Source of the DNA: Hungatella hathewayi WAL-18680 | GTDB lineage: Bacteria; Bacillota; Clostridia; Lachnospirales; Lachnospiraceae | Assembly (NCBI RefSeq): GCF_000235505.1 | Contig: NZ_JH379031.1 | Location: 1 to 64,000, forward strand | DNA length: 64,000 nucleotides | Direction of reading: 5' to 3' | Shown here: positions 17,704 through 26,449 of the stretch, one piece after another | Layout: every line of letters starts with the position of its first letter | Position numbering within the stretch: the first letter of the stretch is position 1 | The notes under the pieces: generated by a model | What the model saw: the letters and a program-made list of their open reading frames with translations, nothing else | The model's database searches: none | Told to the model about the DNA's origin: nothing | Made by a program: the position numbers and the translations under genes

Positions 17704-18573
17704 TTATTGGGATACATCTGATAAATAATTGGACAGCCAGGCAAACTGCTCCAGGGTCAATGCCTCGCCCCTTATGGTGGGGGACACGCTCAGACTGTCG
17801 ATGGCTGCAATAATCTGCTCTTTGGTATACGATATCTCCGGTGAATTGTTCAGTCCGTTCTGCAAGGTCTTTCTCCGCTGGTTGAAGGAAGCCCGTATCA
17901 GCTTAAACATCAGCTTCGAATCCTTCACCTGTACCGGCGGCTCCTGATGTCTCGTCAGCCGGATAACCGCCGAGCCCACATTGGGGCGGGGGATAAAGCA
18001 GTTGGGCGGCACGTTGGCCACGATATAAGGCTCGGCATAGTACTGGACTGCTAAGGACAGGGCGCCGTAGTCCTTGCTCCCCGGTCCTACCTGCATTCTA
18101 TCTGCCACTTCTTTTTGAACCATGACCGTGATGTTGTCGACGGGCACATTGCTCTCGAAGAGCCCCATGATAATGGGTGTGGTGATATAGTAGGGCAGGT
18201 TGGCCACCACCTTGATGGGCCTGCCATCATTATATTCCTCCGCCAGCCGGCCTATGTCCACCTTCAGGATATCATCGTTCAGCACGGTGACATTGTCATA
18301 CTCTTTCAGGGTCTCCTCCAAAATGGGTATCAGGTTTTTGTCAATCTCCACCGCCACCACCTGTCTGGCATTCTCCGCCAGATACTGGGTCATGGTACCG
18401 ATACCTGGACCTATCTCCAGAACCATATCCTCCTTTGTCACCCCGGCCGCGTCGATAATCTTCTCCAGCACGTGGGTGTCAATCAGGAAATTCTGCCCAA
18501 ACTTTTTCTGAAAGGCGAATTCGTATTTCTGTATCATTTCTATGGTATTTTTAGGGTTGCCTAAACTTGCCAT
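17704..18573 (-). CDS. rsmA: 16S rRNA (adenine1518/1519-N6) dimethyltransferase
   Basis: A 289-residue KsgA/RsmA protein. The SAM-binding motif VLEIGPGIGTMTQYLA is at about 52-67. The catalytic NLPYYITTP is at about 124-132. The C-terminal helical domain carries the family signature RASFNQRRKTLQNGL. It dimethylates two adjacent adenines in helix 45 of 16S rRNA. The start has GGAGG 6 bp upstream. It follows tatD by 28 bp, as is usual in Firmicutes. Confidence 0.98.
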   Translation of the reverse strand: MASLGNPKNTIEMIQKYEFAFQKKFGQNFLIDTHVLEKIIDAAGVTKEDMVLEIGPGIGTMTQYLAENARQVVAVEIDKNLIPILEETLKEYDNVTVLNDDILKVDIGRLAEEYNDGRPIKVVANLPYYITTPIIMGLFESNVPVDNITVMVQKEVADRMQVGPGSKDYGALSLAVQYYAEPYIVANVPPNCFIPRPNVGSAVIRLTRHQEPPVQVKDSKLMFKLIRASFNQRRKTLQNGLNNSPEISYTKEQIIAAIDSLSVSPTIRGEALTLEQFAWLSNYLSDVSQ

Positions 18574-18601
18574 TCATGTCCTCCATCTTCCCGGCGGTAT
18601 A

Positions 18602-19369
18602 TTATGCCAGCCGGTACATCTTCTTTGCGTTCCGGTTGGTGATCTCAATCACTTCCTCAGCCGGTATATCTTTGATACTGCTGATTGCTTCCACCACATA
18701 AGACAGATTTAAAGAAGAATTCCGTTTCCCCCGGTTGGGCATCGGCGCCAGATAAGGACAGTCGGTCTCCAGAACGATCCTGTCCATCGGCATGTAAGCC
18801 ACCACTTCTTTTAATTTCTTTGCGTTCTGGAAGGTCAGCACACCACCAATCCCCAGGTAGAAGCCCATATCCAGGTACTCTCTGGCCATCTCCACGCCGT
18901 AAGAAAAGCAGTGAATCACACCGCCAATCTCCTGGGCCTTCTTCTCCTTCATGATATCCAGCGTGTCCTTCGCCGCGTCCCGGCTGTGGATAACCACGGG
19001 CAGTTTCACCTCTCTGGCCAGCTCCAGCTGCCGGATAAACCAGCGCTTCTGAATCGCCCTATCCGGCTCATCCCAGTAGTAATCAAGTCCAATCTCGCCG
19101 ATAGCCACCACCTTTTCTCTGGCGGATACCTCTCTCAGCCATTCCATCTGCCGCTCGTCCAGCTCCCCGGTATCGCTGGGATGAACGCCCACGGCGCCAT
19201 ACACAAAGGGGTATTTCTCCATCAGCTCCAGCGTATTTTGGGTAGTCCGGATGCTGGCTCCGATGTTCACAACCGCTTCGATTCCATTTTCCCGCAGACT
19301 TTCCAGCAGCTGCTCCCTGTCTTCCTCAAACGCTTTATCATCATAGTGCACATGTGTGTCAAATATCAT
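18602..19369 (-). CDS. TatD family metal-dependent hydrolase
   Basis: A 255-residue TIM-barrel metallohydrolase. Metal ligands include the N-terminal HVHYD (about 6-10), EIGLDYYWD (Glu, about 93), VIHSRDA (His, about 127), IHCFSY (His, about 153) and ETDCPYLAP (Asp, about 204). Family members are 3'-5' DNases acting in DNA repair or turnover. The order metG-tatD-rsmA is common in Firmicutes; here traX lies between metG and tatD. Confidence 0.95.
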   Translation of the reverse strand: MIFDTHVHYDDKAFEEDREQLLESLRENGIEAVVNIGASIRTTQNTLELMEKYPFVYGAVGVHPSDTGELDERQMEWLREVSAREKVVAIGEIGLDYYWDEPDRAIQKRWFIRQLELAREVKLPVVIHSRDAAKDTLDIMKEKKAQEIGGVIHCFSYGVEMAREYLDMGFYLGIGGVLTFQNAKKLKEVVAYMPMDRIVLETDCPYLAPMPNRGKRNSSLNLSYVVEAISSIKDIPAEEVIEITNRNAKKMYRLA

Positions 19370-19387
19370 AGTTTCTCCTGTTCCTGC

Positions 19388-20119
19388 CTATCCCAGCCAT
19401 ATGGTGCGGATTCCCCAGAGCACCAGAATGTGCACCGGGTAAAACGCATAAAACAAATATTTTAAATTCCATTTTCCTCTGCTTCCATTGTACATATTAA
19501 TCGGGATAAATGCCAGCGCTCCCGCCGCCTCCCAATAGAGGCTGACACAGCCAAGCAGCGTCTGCATCATCTTATTGTCATGAAGCAGATAGAGAAGGGC
19601 GATGAAAAACACGCCAAACGCGTCATAGTCCGTGCGAAGCAGTACGGCCGCCCCGCAGCACGCCATCAGCACCAGCGCCCGTTTCCAGAAAGACTCCTGA
19701 TACTTTTGAAGCCCAATCAACGCCAGCAGTCCCAGAAACAGCGTAAAGTACACATTCTGGTACTGAGCGTTGAAGACCGTCCCGAAAAGACCCAGGTTAA
19801 ACGGTATCTCCGACAGGAAACTGAAGGCCAGCAGCCTCAGAGCGTATTTTTTCACATCTCTGGTGTGAAGAAATCCCTCCACTATCAAAAAGCAGAAGAT
19901 GGGAAATGCCAGCCGTCCGATGGTGCGCAGCACCGTATCAATCTGCATCCACTTGAAAAGCTCCGGCGTGTTCATAATGGTGCTGGCGTCATAGTTGCGC
20001 AAAATCCCCGGCTCAATCACCATTCCGCCTATGTGGTCAATCAGCATGGTTACAATGGCAATCATTTTCAGTCCATTGCCGCTTAAGACCTGAAAGCGGG
20101 CTAATCTGTGTTCTTCCAT
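19388..20119 (-). CDS. TraX family membrane protein
   Basis: A 243-residue polytopic protein starting GLKMIAIVTMLIDHIG, the TraX/acyltransferase-like signature. It has about eight membrane helices and the conserved RLAFPIFCFLIVEGF and FYPVHILVLW motifs. TraX of the F plasmid N-acetylates pilin. Chromosomal Firmicute homologs have no known substrate, and no conjugation genes are nearby. It is probably read through to tatD, 18 bp downstream. Confidence 0.9.
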   Translation of the reverse strand: MEEHRLARFQVLSGNGLKMIAIVTMLIDHIGGMVIEPGILRNYDASTIMNTPELFKWMQIDTVLRTIGRLAFPIFCFLIVEGFLHTRDVKKYALRLLAFSFLSEIPFNLGLFGTVFNAQYQNVYFTLFLGLLALIGLQKYQESFWKRALVLMACCGAAVLLRTDYDAFGVFFIALLYLLHDNKMMQTLLGCVSLYWEAAGALAFIPINMYNGSRGKWNLKYLFYAFYPVHILVLWGIRTIWLG

Positions 20120-20146
20120 CCTGTGCTACCTCGTATTTTTCATGAG

Positions 20147-20183
20147 TTAAAAGGACTGAGCGCGTGATTTGCTGCTCAGTCCT
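20147..20183 (-). terminator. Terminator after metG
   Basis: AGGACTGAGC pairs with GCTCAGTCCT and is followed by a T run on the minus strand. traX would then need its own promoter or depend on read-through. Confidence 0.8.
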
Positions 20184-20195
20184 GTTTCTGTGAGA

Positions 20196-22178
20196 TTAAC
20201 AGATTTCTGCTCCTGCCGGCATCGGTTTTTCCGGTGTCATCAGGGATAAATTCCCGTCCGCATCCTCCGCACACAGCAGCATACCTTCTGACAATACTCC
20301 TGCCAGCTTCGCTGGTTTTAAGTTTACCACAACCATTACCTTTTTGCCAACCATCTCTTTGGCGCTGTAATGAGCCTTGATGCCGCTGACAATCTGCTTC
20401 ACCTGGCTGCCAACGCGAACCTGGGAGCAGAGAAGCTTCTTGGACTTCGGCACCTCCTCGCAGGCGATGATTTCACCTACCTGGAATTGAAGCTTTGCAA
20501 AATCCTCATACTCAATCTCCGGCTTGGCCTCAATGTCAATCACATCCTCCGAAGCTGCCTCGCCGCTCTCAGCTTCTCCCGCCTCGGCTCTCTGTGCCGC
20601 CTGCACGGCTTCCACCTTTTCCATCACTTCTTTTAAGTCCATGCGGGCGAAGAGTATCTCCGGTTTCTCGGTTACACGGTTCCCTGACGGGTACAGGCCG
20701 AAGGTCTCCATCTCCTCTAAGGAGCGTTTCTTCGTGTTCAGTTGCGCCAGAATTCTGGCGGATGTATCCGGCATAAAGGATTCAAGCAGGGATGCGCCGA
20801 TGGTGATGGCTTCCGTCAGATTGTAAAGCACGGTCTCCAGACGGCCCTTCTGCGCCTCATCCTTGGCAAGCGCCCATGGCATAGTCTCATCGATATATTT
20901 GTTGCTTCTTCTGAAAATGTTGAAAATCTCGCTGATGGCATCGGCCACACGGAGTTTCTCCATCTTGTCGTCGGCTTTCTTCACTGCCTCCAGCACGACG
21001 GCCTTCAAATCCTCATCCACGGTATCGGAAACTTTGGAGTCGGTCACAACACCGCCAAAGTATTTGTTGCTCATGGAGATGGTGCGGTTCACCAGGTTCC
21101 CCAGCACGTTGGCCAAATCGGAGTTCATTCTCTCCACCATCAGCTCCCAGGAGATCACGCCGTCGTTGTCAAACGGCATCTCGTGAAGCACGAAGTAGCG
21201 GACCGCGTCCACGCCGAAGAAATCAACCAGAGTATCCGCATAGAGAACATTTCCCTTGGACTTGCTCATCTTGCCGTCGCCCTGTAACAGCCACGGATGT
21301 CCAAATACCTGCTTGGGCAGTGGCAGATCAAGAGCCATCAAAAAGATAGGCCAGTAAATCGTATGGAAGCGGATAATGTCCTTTCCAATCAGATGTAAAT
21401 CGGCAGGCCATAACTTCTCAAACTGTTCGGTACTGTTTCCGTCGCAGTCATAGCCGATACCGGTGATATAGTTAGTCAGTGCGTCCAGCCACACATAGGT
21501 CACATGCTTCGGGTCAAAGCTCACCGGGATTCCCCAGGTGAAGGAGGTTCTGGACACGCACAAGTCCTGTAAGCCCGGCAGTAAAAAGTTGTTCATCATC
21601 TCGTTCTTGCGGGACACCGGCTGGATAAATTCCGGATGCTCGTTGATATGCTGAATCAGACGGTCCGCATATTTGCTCATCTTGAAGAAGTATGCCTCCT
21701 CCTTGGCCGGCTGTACTTCCCGTCCGCAGTCCGGACATTTTCCATCCACCAACTGGGATTCTGTGAAGAATGCCTCGCAGGGAGTGCAGTAAAGTCCCTC
21801 GTAATATCCTTTATAGATATCACCCTGGTCATATAATTTTTTAAATATCTTCTGAACCTGGGCCTCGTGGTCTTTGTCGGTGGTTCTGATGAATTTGTCA
21901 TAAGAAGTGTTCATCATATCCCAGATGCCCTGAATCTGGGAGGCAACGCCGTCCACGAACTCCTGGGGGGTGATTCCCGCCTCTTTCGCCTTTAACTCGA
22001 TTTTCTGGCCGTGCTCGTCAGTTCCTGTCTGGAAAAAGACATCATAGCCCTGCTCTCTCTTGTAGCGGGCGATGCTGTCTGCCAGAATGGCCTCGTAAGT
22101 ATTCCCGATATGCGGCTTGCCGGATGTATAGGCTATCGCCGTGGTGATATAATATGGTTTTCCACAATTTCTACACAT
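20196..22178 (-). CDS. metG: Methionyl-tRNA synthetase
   Basis: About 660 residues. It shows the HIGH-type motif SGKPHIGNTY, a zinc-binding CTPC ... CPDC knuckle in the connective domain, and the KMSKSKGN loop. A C-terminal tRNA-binding (EMAP/Trbp111-like) domain begins near residue 555 (YEDFAKLQFQVGEI). The ATG at 22178 has AGAGGA 6 bp upstream. An in-frame GTG at 22214 has no site. There is no T-box leader in the short upstream region. Confidence 0.98.
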   Translation of the reverse strand: MCRNCGKPYYITTAIAYTSGKPHIGNTYEAILADSIARYKREQGYDVFFQTGTDEHGQKIELKAKEAGITPQEFVDGVASQIQGIWDMMNTSYDKFIRTTDKDHEAQVQKIFKKLYDQGDIYKGYYEGLYCTPCEAFFTESQLVDGKCPDCGREVQPAKEEAYFFKMSKYADRLIQHINEHPEFIQPVSRKNEMMNNFLLPGLQDLCVSRTSFTWGIPVSFDPKHVTYVWLDALTNYITGIGYDCDGNSTEQFEKLWPADLHLIGKDIIRFHTIYWPIFLMALDLPLPKQVFGHPWLLQGDGKMSKSKGNVLYADTLVDFFGVDAVRYFVLHEMPFDNDGVISWELMVERMNSDLANVLGNLVNRTISMSNKYFGGVVTDSKVSDTVDEDLKAVVLEAVKKADDKMEKLRVADAISEIFNIFRRSNKYIDETMPWALAKDEAQKGRLETVLYNLTEAITIGASLLESFMPDTSARILAQLNTKKRSLEEMETFGLYPSGNRVTEKPEILFARMDLKEVMEKVEAVQAAQRAEAGEAESGEAASEDVIDIEAKPEIEYEDFAKLQFQVGEIIACEEVPKSKKLLCSQVRVGSQVKQIVSGIKAHYSAKEMVGKKVMVVVNLKPAKLAGVLSEGMLLCAEDADGNLSLMTPEKPMPAGAEIC

Positions 22179-22315
22179 GTTTTTTCCTCTTCTCTTCATT
22201 CCTCTTATGCTCACAAACCTTTTGTACGCGGCTTTATGATATAGCTTTTAGTTTAATGATAAGGCCAGGGTTTGTCAAGACAGGAAGGGCGTAAGATAGC
22301 AGTTTTTTGGAATAG

Positions 22316-22344
22316 TTGTCTTTACTGGTAATATAATCTATAAT
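22316..22344 (+). promoter_or_regulatory. Promoter of the DUF885 lipoprotein gene
   Basis: TTGTCT (22316-22321) and TATAAT (22339-22344), 17 bp apart, lie 22 bp before the ATG and just ahead of the GGAGG ribosome site. Confidence 0.7.
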
Positions 22345-22365
22345 AGGAAAACGGAGGATTTGCTT

Positions 22366-24207
22366 ATGAACCCTAAAAAATGGCATTCGTACAGAAGAAT
22401 TATCGCGCTCCTGCTGACAATCATTCTCGTGACAGGCTGTTCCCGCGGCGGCATTGTGCCGGACGGTGTCCAGTCCACGGAAGTGACTACTCCGCAAGAC
22501 TACGAAGTATATAAAAAAGAAACACTGGATGCCCAGAAAGCATTTGATGAATTATGCAGCAATCTCTTTGAGCAGCGCATCACCCAGTCATCCCTGGACC
22601 TGCATTATACGCTGGCCGACCCGGAGTCCTACGGTATCAAGGACTGCCCCGTGGGCTTTGGAGAGTTCTCCCTGGCGCACATGAAACAGCAGATGCAGGA
22701 AATGAAGGAGGAGAAGGCGGCTCTCGACGCAATTTCGGTCAATCTGCTCACCGATGAACAGCAGGTAACTTACCGGATTCTTGCCGACTCCTACAACACG
22801 GAGCTGTCTTCGGAGGGAATGGAGCTTTATTATCAGCCGCTGGGACCCACCATCGGGATTCAAGCACAGCTGCCGGTGCTGTTATCCGAATACATATTTT
22901 ATGATAAGCAGGATGTGGAGGATTATTTAGGGCTGCTGGCCCAGACCGATGAGTATTATGCCCAGATTCTTGCCTTTGAAAAAGAGCGGGCTGATGCGGG
23001 GCTTTCCATGTCAGACACCTGGATAGACGGGATTATCCAGTCCTGTGAAGGGTATCTGCTGACGCCGGAGCGCAGTTTCCTGTCGGAGACATTTACAGAA
23101 CGGCTGGCCACGGTACCGGGTTTGAGCCAGGAGGAAATTGACGATTACACGGCCAGAAATCTCCAGGTGCTTGGGGAGGATTTTATTCCGGCCTATCAGT
23201 TGTTAGTTGACGGACTCAAGGAATTAAAGGGCACCGGCACCAATGACAAGGGAATGTGTTATTTTCCAAGGGGGAAAGAGTATTATGAGTATCTGGTCCA
23301 TTCCGCTACGGGAACTACTTATGAGACAGTGGATGATTTAAAGACGGCTATTGAGAATCAGATGGATTCGGATTTGATTGCCATGTCCAAGATTCTGAAG
23401 GCCAATCCGGATATTATGGATCAGCTGACGGACAGTCCCGCTGTGCAGGAATCGCCGGCTCAGATTCTCGATGGACTGACGAAACAGATACAGACGGATT
23501 TCCCGGCCCTGCCGGAGTGCTCCTACACGATTAAATATGTGCCGGAGGCCCTGGAGAGCGTTTTGAGCCCGGCCTTTTATCTGACGCCTCCGATTGACCG
23601 CTATCAGAATAACACCATCTATATTAACAATGGGACGGCGTCCGCCAATGCGGAGCTGTTTCAGACACTGGCCCACGAGGGGTATCCGGGGCATCTGTAT
23701 CAGACGGTGTATTTCTCAAGTAAATGTAAGGATGACCTTCGAAAGGTGCTTTCCTTCTCCAGTTACAGCGAGGGGTGGGCGTTCTATGTGGAGAATTATT
23801 CCTACTCTCTGGATAAATCCATGGATTCCGATTTGGCCCAGGTGCTGGCCCACAACGCTTCCTGCAGTCTGGGACTCCATGCGGTCCTTGACATTTATAT
23901 CAATTATTATGGGTGGACGAAGGAACAGGTCGCTGAGTATCTGGGAGAATATTATAACTTGAAGGGGACAAATATTGTAGATGACTTATACTCCACTTTG
24001 GTCGCCAATCCCACCAATTATTTGGAATACTATGTTGGGTATCTGGAAATTGTGAATATGAGAAACCTGGCACAGTCCACCTTGAAGAAAAATTTTAACC
24101 TGCTGGATTTCCACACGTTTCTGCTGGATATGGGGCCTGCGCCCTTTACTGTGATTGAGCCGTATTTTAAGACCTGGCTGTTGACTTATGATATGAAGAA
24201 GAATTAA
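22366..24207 (+). CDS. DUF885 family putative metallopeptidase lipoprotein
   Basis: About 613 residues. An N-terminal lipoprotein signal ends in VTGC (Cys near residue 25). The rest is largely helical, with HEGYPGH near residue 443 as the zinc motif of the DUF885 family, a variant of HExxH that also occurs in the gluzincin-like fold. A downstream Glu in SYSEGWAFY is the likely third ligand. It would sit on the outer face of the membrane and act on peptides, but no substrate is known. ATG at 22366 is 8 bp from GGAGG. Confidence 0.87.
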   Translation: MNPKKWHSYRRIIALLLTIILVTGCSRGGIVPDGVQSTEVTTPQDYEVYKKETLDAQKAFDELCSNLFEQRITQSSLDLHYTLADPESYGIKDCPVGFGEFSLAHMKQQMQEMKEEKAALDAISVNLLTDEQQVTYRILADSYNTELSSEGMELYYQPLGPTIGIQAQLPVLLSEYIFYDKQDVEDYLGLLAQTDEYYAQILAFEKERADAGLSMSDTWIDGIIQSCEGYLLTPERSFLSETFTERLATVPGLSQEEIDDYTARNLQVLGEDFIPAYQLLVDGLKELKGTGTNDKGMCYFPRGKEYYEYLVHSATGTTYETVDDLKTAIENQMDSDLIAMSKILKANPDIMDQLTDSPAVQESPAQILDGLTKQIQTDFPALPECSYTIKYVPEALESVLSPAFYLTPPIDRYQNNTIYINNGTASANAELFQTLAHEGYPGHLYQTVYFSSKCKDDLRKVLSFSSYSEGWAFYVENYSYSLDKSMDSDLAQVLAHNASCSLGLHAVLDIYINYYGWTKEQVAEYLGEYYNLKGTNIVDDLYSTLVANPTNYLEYYVGYLEIVNMRNLAQSTLKKNFNLLDFHTFLLDMGPAPFTVIEPYFKTWLLTYDMKKN

Positions 24208-24224
24208 TCAATCCGAATGGACAT

Positions 24225-24262
24225 AAAAAGAACCGCAGCTTTCATCAGGCTGTGGTTCTTTT
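24225..24262. terminator. Bidirectional terminator between DUF885 and GerMN-like genes
   Basis: AAAAGAACCGCAGC pairs with GCTGTGGTTCTTTT (one G-U pair). Both converging transcripts can use it. Confidence 0.9.
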
Positions 24263-24272
24263 ATGGTCTGTG

Positions 24273-24854
24273 TTAGAATTTCTCGTAGTTGGTGATAAAG
24301 GTCAGATAGTCATCATCACCATGCTCGATATGGCCGCTGGAGTAATTTTCACCATTTACCAGCAGTTTTAACTTGTCAAGCTCAAAGCTCTCAATAAAGG
24401 TATTGCCGATGGAGCCAAGAATAACCATCTCACCGGAGGTTCCACTTGACGGAACTTTGGATAAATCCAGGGTTCCGATTCTCTCACCGCTGTCACCCTC
24501 TGCGGCTTCCACGCCAGGACCGGCTTTCTCGCCGCCTGCTACCTCAAATGAGTTCACCACCGTTCCCTCTTCCAGAACACCGGCTGAAATCAGCAAATCT
24601 ACAATATGCTGTGCGTCCAGCTCCTCGATGCCTTCCATGTTCATAACAAGTCCCGTGGCATCATCGTTGCCGGAATATATGGATACAAGGTCCAGTTCCG
24701 GTGCGTTAGGGTCCGGTACCTTCTCCGCCTTGCCATCCTTCGTCTCAGCTGTCTCTATGGGCTGGGTTGGTGTCTCCTTCGGTGCTGTCGGAGTACATGC
24801 CGCCAAGGATAATACCGTCATGGCTCCTACGAAACACATAGTAATCTTTTTCAT
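24273..24854 (-). CDS. Lipoprotein with GerMN-like domain
   Basis: About 193 residues. The signal peptide has a lipobox (SLAAC, Cys about 20), followed by a Thr/Pro/Glu linker. The folded part contains VVNSFEVA, GTLDLSKVP, AIGNTF-like LGSIGNTFIESFELDKLKLLVNGE and a terminal GH(I/L)E pattern, split over about 95-185. It resembles GerMN domains of spore and envelope lipoproteins. Start ATG 24854 follows AAAGGAGG by 11 bp. It is 17 bp downstream of the MarR gene and probably co-transcribed. Confidence 0.7.
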   Translation of the reverse strand: MKKITMCFVGAMTVLSLAACTPTAPKETPTQPIETAETKDGKAEKVPDPNAPELDLVSIYSGNDDATGLVMNMEGIEELDAQHIVDLLISAGVLEEGTVVNSFEVAGGEKAGPGVEAAEGDSGERIGTLDLSKVPSSGTSGEMVILGSIGNTFIESFELDKLKLLVNGENYSSGHIEHGDDDYLTFITNYEKF

Positions 24855-24871
24855 AAAAAATACTGCCTCCT

Positions 24872-25315
24872 TTAGTTCTCCTGAAAGCTCCGAAACCATC
24901 GGTTCAGCTTCGTAAGCGTTTTTATCAAAACTTCCATCTCTTCCTGTGTCAGTTCTTCTGTGATGCCTTTAATCATGGCCTCATGGAATCTGGCATGGTG
25001 CTCATAGGCAATCCTGCCTTTGTCTGAAAGGGAGATATAAACAACACGTCTGTCCTCTTTGCCGCGCTCCCGGATGACATATCCCTTTTTGACAAGACTG
25101 TTCATGGCAATCGTCAATGTTCCCACCGTAACCGAAAGTTCTCTGGCTATGGAAGACATGTTCTTGGGTTCCCCCAGTCCGATTGCTTCTATGACGTGCA
25201 TGTCATTGTTGGTAATGTCTTTGAACTCCTGGGTGATGATGGCCTTCTCCTCGATATCCATGATATCGTGAAACAGATTCACCAGCGCTTCGTTCAGCGT
25301 GATATAACTATCCAC
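24872..25315 (-). CDS. MarR family regulator, FabT-like
   Basis: A 147-residue winged-helix protein beginning at GTG with AAAGGATG upstream. The recognition region SSIARELSVTVGTLTIAMNS (about 55-74) and wing KEDRRVVYISLSDKG are close to FabT, the MarR-type repressor of fatty-acid synthesis genes. No fab genes are adjacent, so the FabT assignment rests on sequence resemblance only. It has its own promoter. Confidence 0.85.
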   Translation of the reverse strand: MDSYITLNEALVNLFHDIMDIEEKAIITQEFKDITNNDMHVIEAIGLGEPKNMSSIARELSVTVGTLTIAMNSLVKKGYVIRERGKEDRRVVYISLSDKGRIAYEHHARFHEAMIKGITEELTQEEMEVLIKTLTKLNRWFRSFQEN

Positions 25316-25364
25316 TTTTCATCCTTTCATACAATCATCCATACGATGTTGAAGTTTCCTTACG

Positions 25365-25393
25365 ATTATACATGATTTTACCGGACAAGACAA
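25365..25393 (-). promoter_or_regulatory. Promoter of the MarR (FabT-like) gene
   Basis: TTGTCT (25388-25393) and TATAAT (25365-25370) on the minus strand with a 17-bp spacer, about 50 bp before the GTG start. Confidence 0.7.
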
Positions 25394-25539
25394 CCTATAA
25401 AATCCTTATAAAATTCTTAACAATTTTCTGACAATTATTACTCTTTTCTTCCGATTTCTTCCCAACGATTGACCTTTGCGAAATTGTGTGTTTTAAATAG
25501 TGTGTGGGCAATTTAGTTAGTTAGAAAGGTACGATTTTC

Positions 25540-26355
25540 ATGGAAAAGAAAGAATATCTCATCGGCGACGTGGCTGCCATGATTGGTGTCAGCCGTGATA
25601 CGCTGCGTTTTTATGAAAAGAAGGGAATTATCTCCGTACGAAAGAAAGAAAATGGATACCGGTACTATTCGGAGGATGATATCTTCGCATTATCCAGTAT
25701 CTTCTACCACCGAAAGATGAATATCGGGCTTGAAGAAATTGAGAGCCTGTGGAAAGACGACAATTCCTTTGAGACCTCCGCGGAGATTACAAAACAGCAG
25801 ATAGAGGCTGAAAAGGAAGAGATATTAAAACACCAGCAGGCATTGGTCCGGCTGCACTTATTTCAGGAGGAATGCCGGAAAATTGAGCAGAACTTAAACC
25901 GGATTTCTCTCAAGAGCTTCCCGAAAGCCTATATCATTGAGACCTGTGATTCCCCACAGGACAGTGTGATTGCCTGGTTTTGCAAATCCCAGAAAGAGCC
26001 GGGGTTTGACATGCTTTATACCTATGACACCTACCGGATACCCGGGAAAACCGGCTCCGATACACCGGAGTTTCAGCAGTCTTCTCTGCTGCTATATGAG
26101 GAATTGACGGACACACTTCCCTTTTCCTTTGATTTAAAACGTTATGAGAAGACGAAGACACCGGAATGTCTGTATACAATCATAGAATCCCAGAGCCGGG
26201 TTCCTGATATGGAAATGATTCGGAACATGACAGCCTGGGGGGAAGAACACCAGGTAAAAGCCGGCGATATTGTTGTCTCTGATTATGTGATGCACGGGAT
26301 GCAGGACGGTACGTTTATCTTTTATCTGGAAATCTATATTCCTATTTTACGGTAA
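25540..26355 (+). CDS. MerR family regulator with effector-binding domain
   Basis: A 271-residue protein with an N-terminal MerR winged helix (LIGDVAAMIGVSRDTLRFYEKKGII) and a coiled-coil dimerisation helix (about 75-115). A C-terminal part of about 150 residues is of the GyrI-like effector-binding type seen in BmrR-class regulators. The ligand is unknown. ATG follows AGAAAGG. It is convergent with the cell-wall-repeat protein, whose promoter has a MerR-type 19-bp spacer, so that gene is a plausible target. Confidence 0.87.
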   Translation: MEKKEYLIGDVAAMIGVSRDTLRFYEKKGIISVRKKENGYRYYSEDDIFALSSIFYHRKMNIGLEEIESLWKDDNSFETSAEITKQQIEAEKEEILKHQQALVRLHLFQEECRKIEQNLNRISLKSFPKAYIIETCDSPQDSVIAWFCKSQKEPGFDMLYTYDTYRIPGKTGSDTPEFQQSSLLLYEELTDTLPFSFDLKRYEKTKTPECLYTIIESQSRVPDMEMIRNMTAWGEEHQVKAGDIVVSDYVMHGMQDGTFIFYLEIYIPILR

Positions 26356-26365
26356 TATTAACATT

Positions 26366-26403
26366 AACAGGGGCGCTGCCAATCGGCAGCGCCCCTGTTT
26401 TTC
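26366..26403 (+). terminator. Terminator of the MerR gene
   Basis: AACAGGGGCGCTGCC and GGCAGCGCCCCTGTT form a 15-bp perfect stem, followed by T5 on the plus strand. Confidence 0.95.
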
Positions 26404-26449
26404 AAATTCAAAAAGAAGAGTGTTAATTATCTATTGTGATGATAAATAA

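Noticed and set aside
22179-22360. T-box or SAM riboswitch ahead of metG
   Set aside because: The upstream region is only about 150 bp, has no specifier-loop or antiterminator features and contains the divergent DUF885 promoter.
24873-24899. Upstream start for the GerMN-like lipoprotein inside the MarR gene
   Set aside because: The signal peptide and ribosome site place the start at 24854; the longer form would bury the signal sequence.
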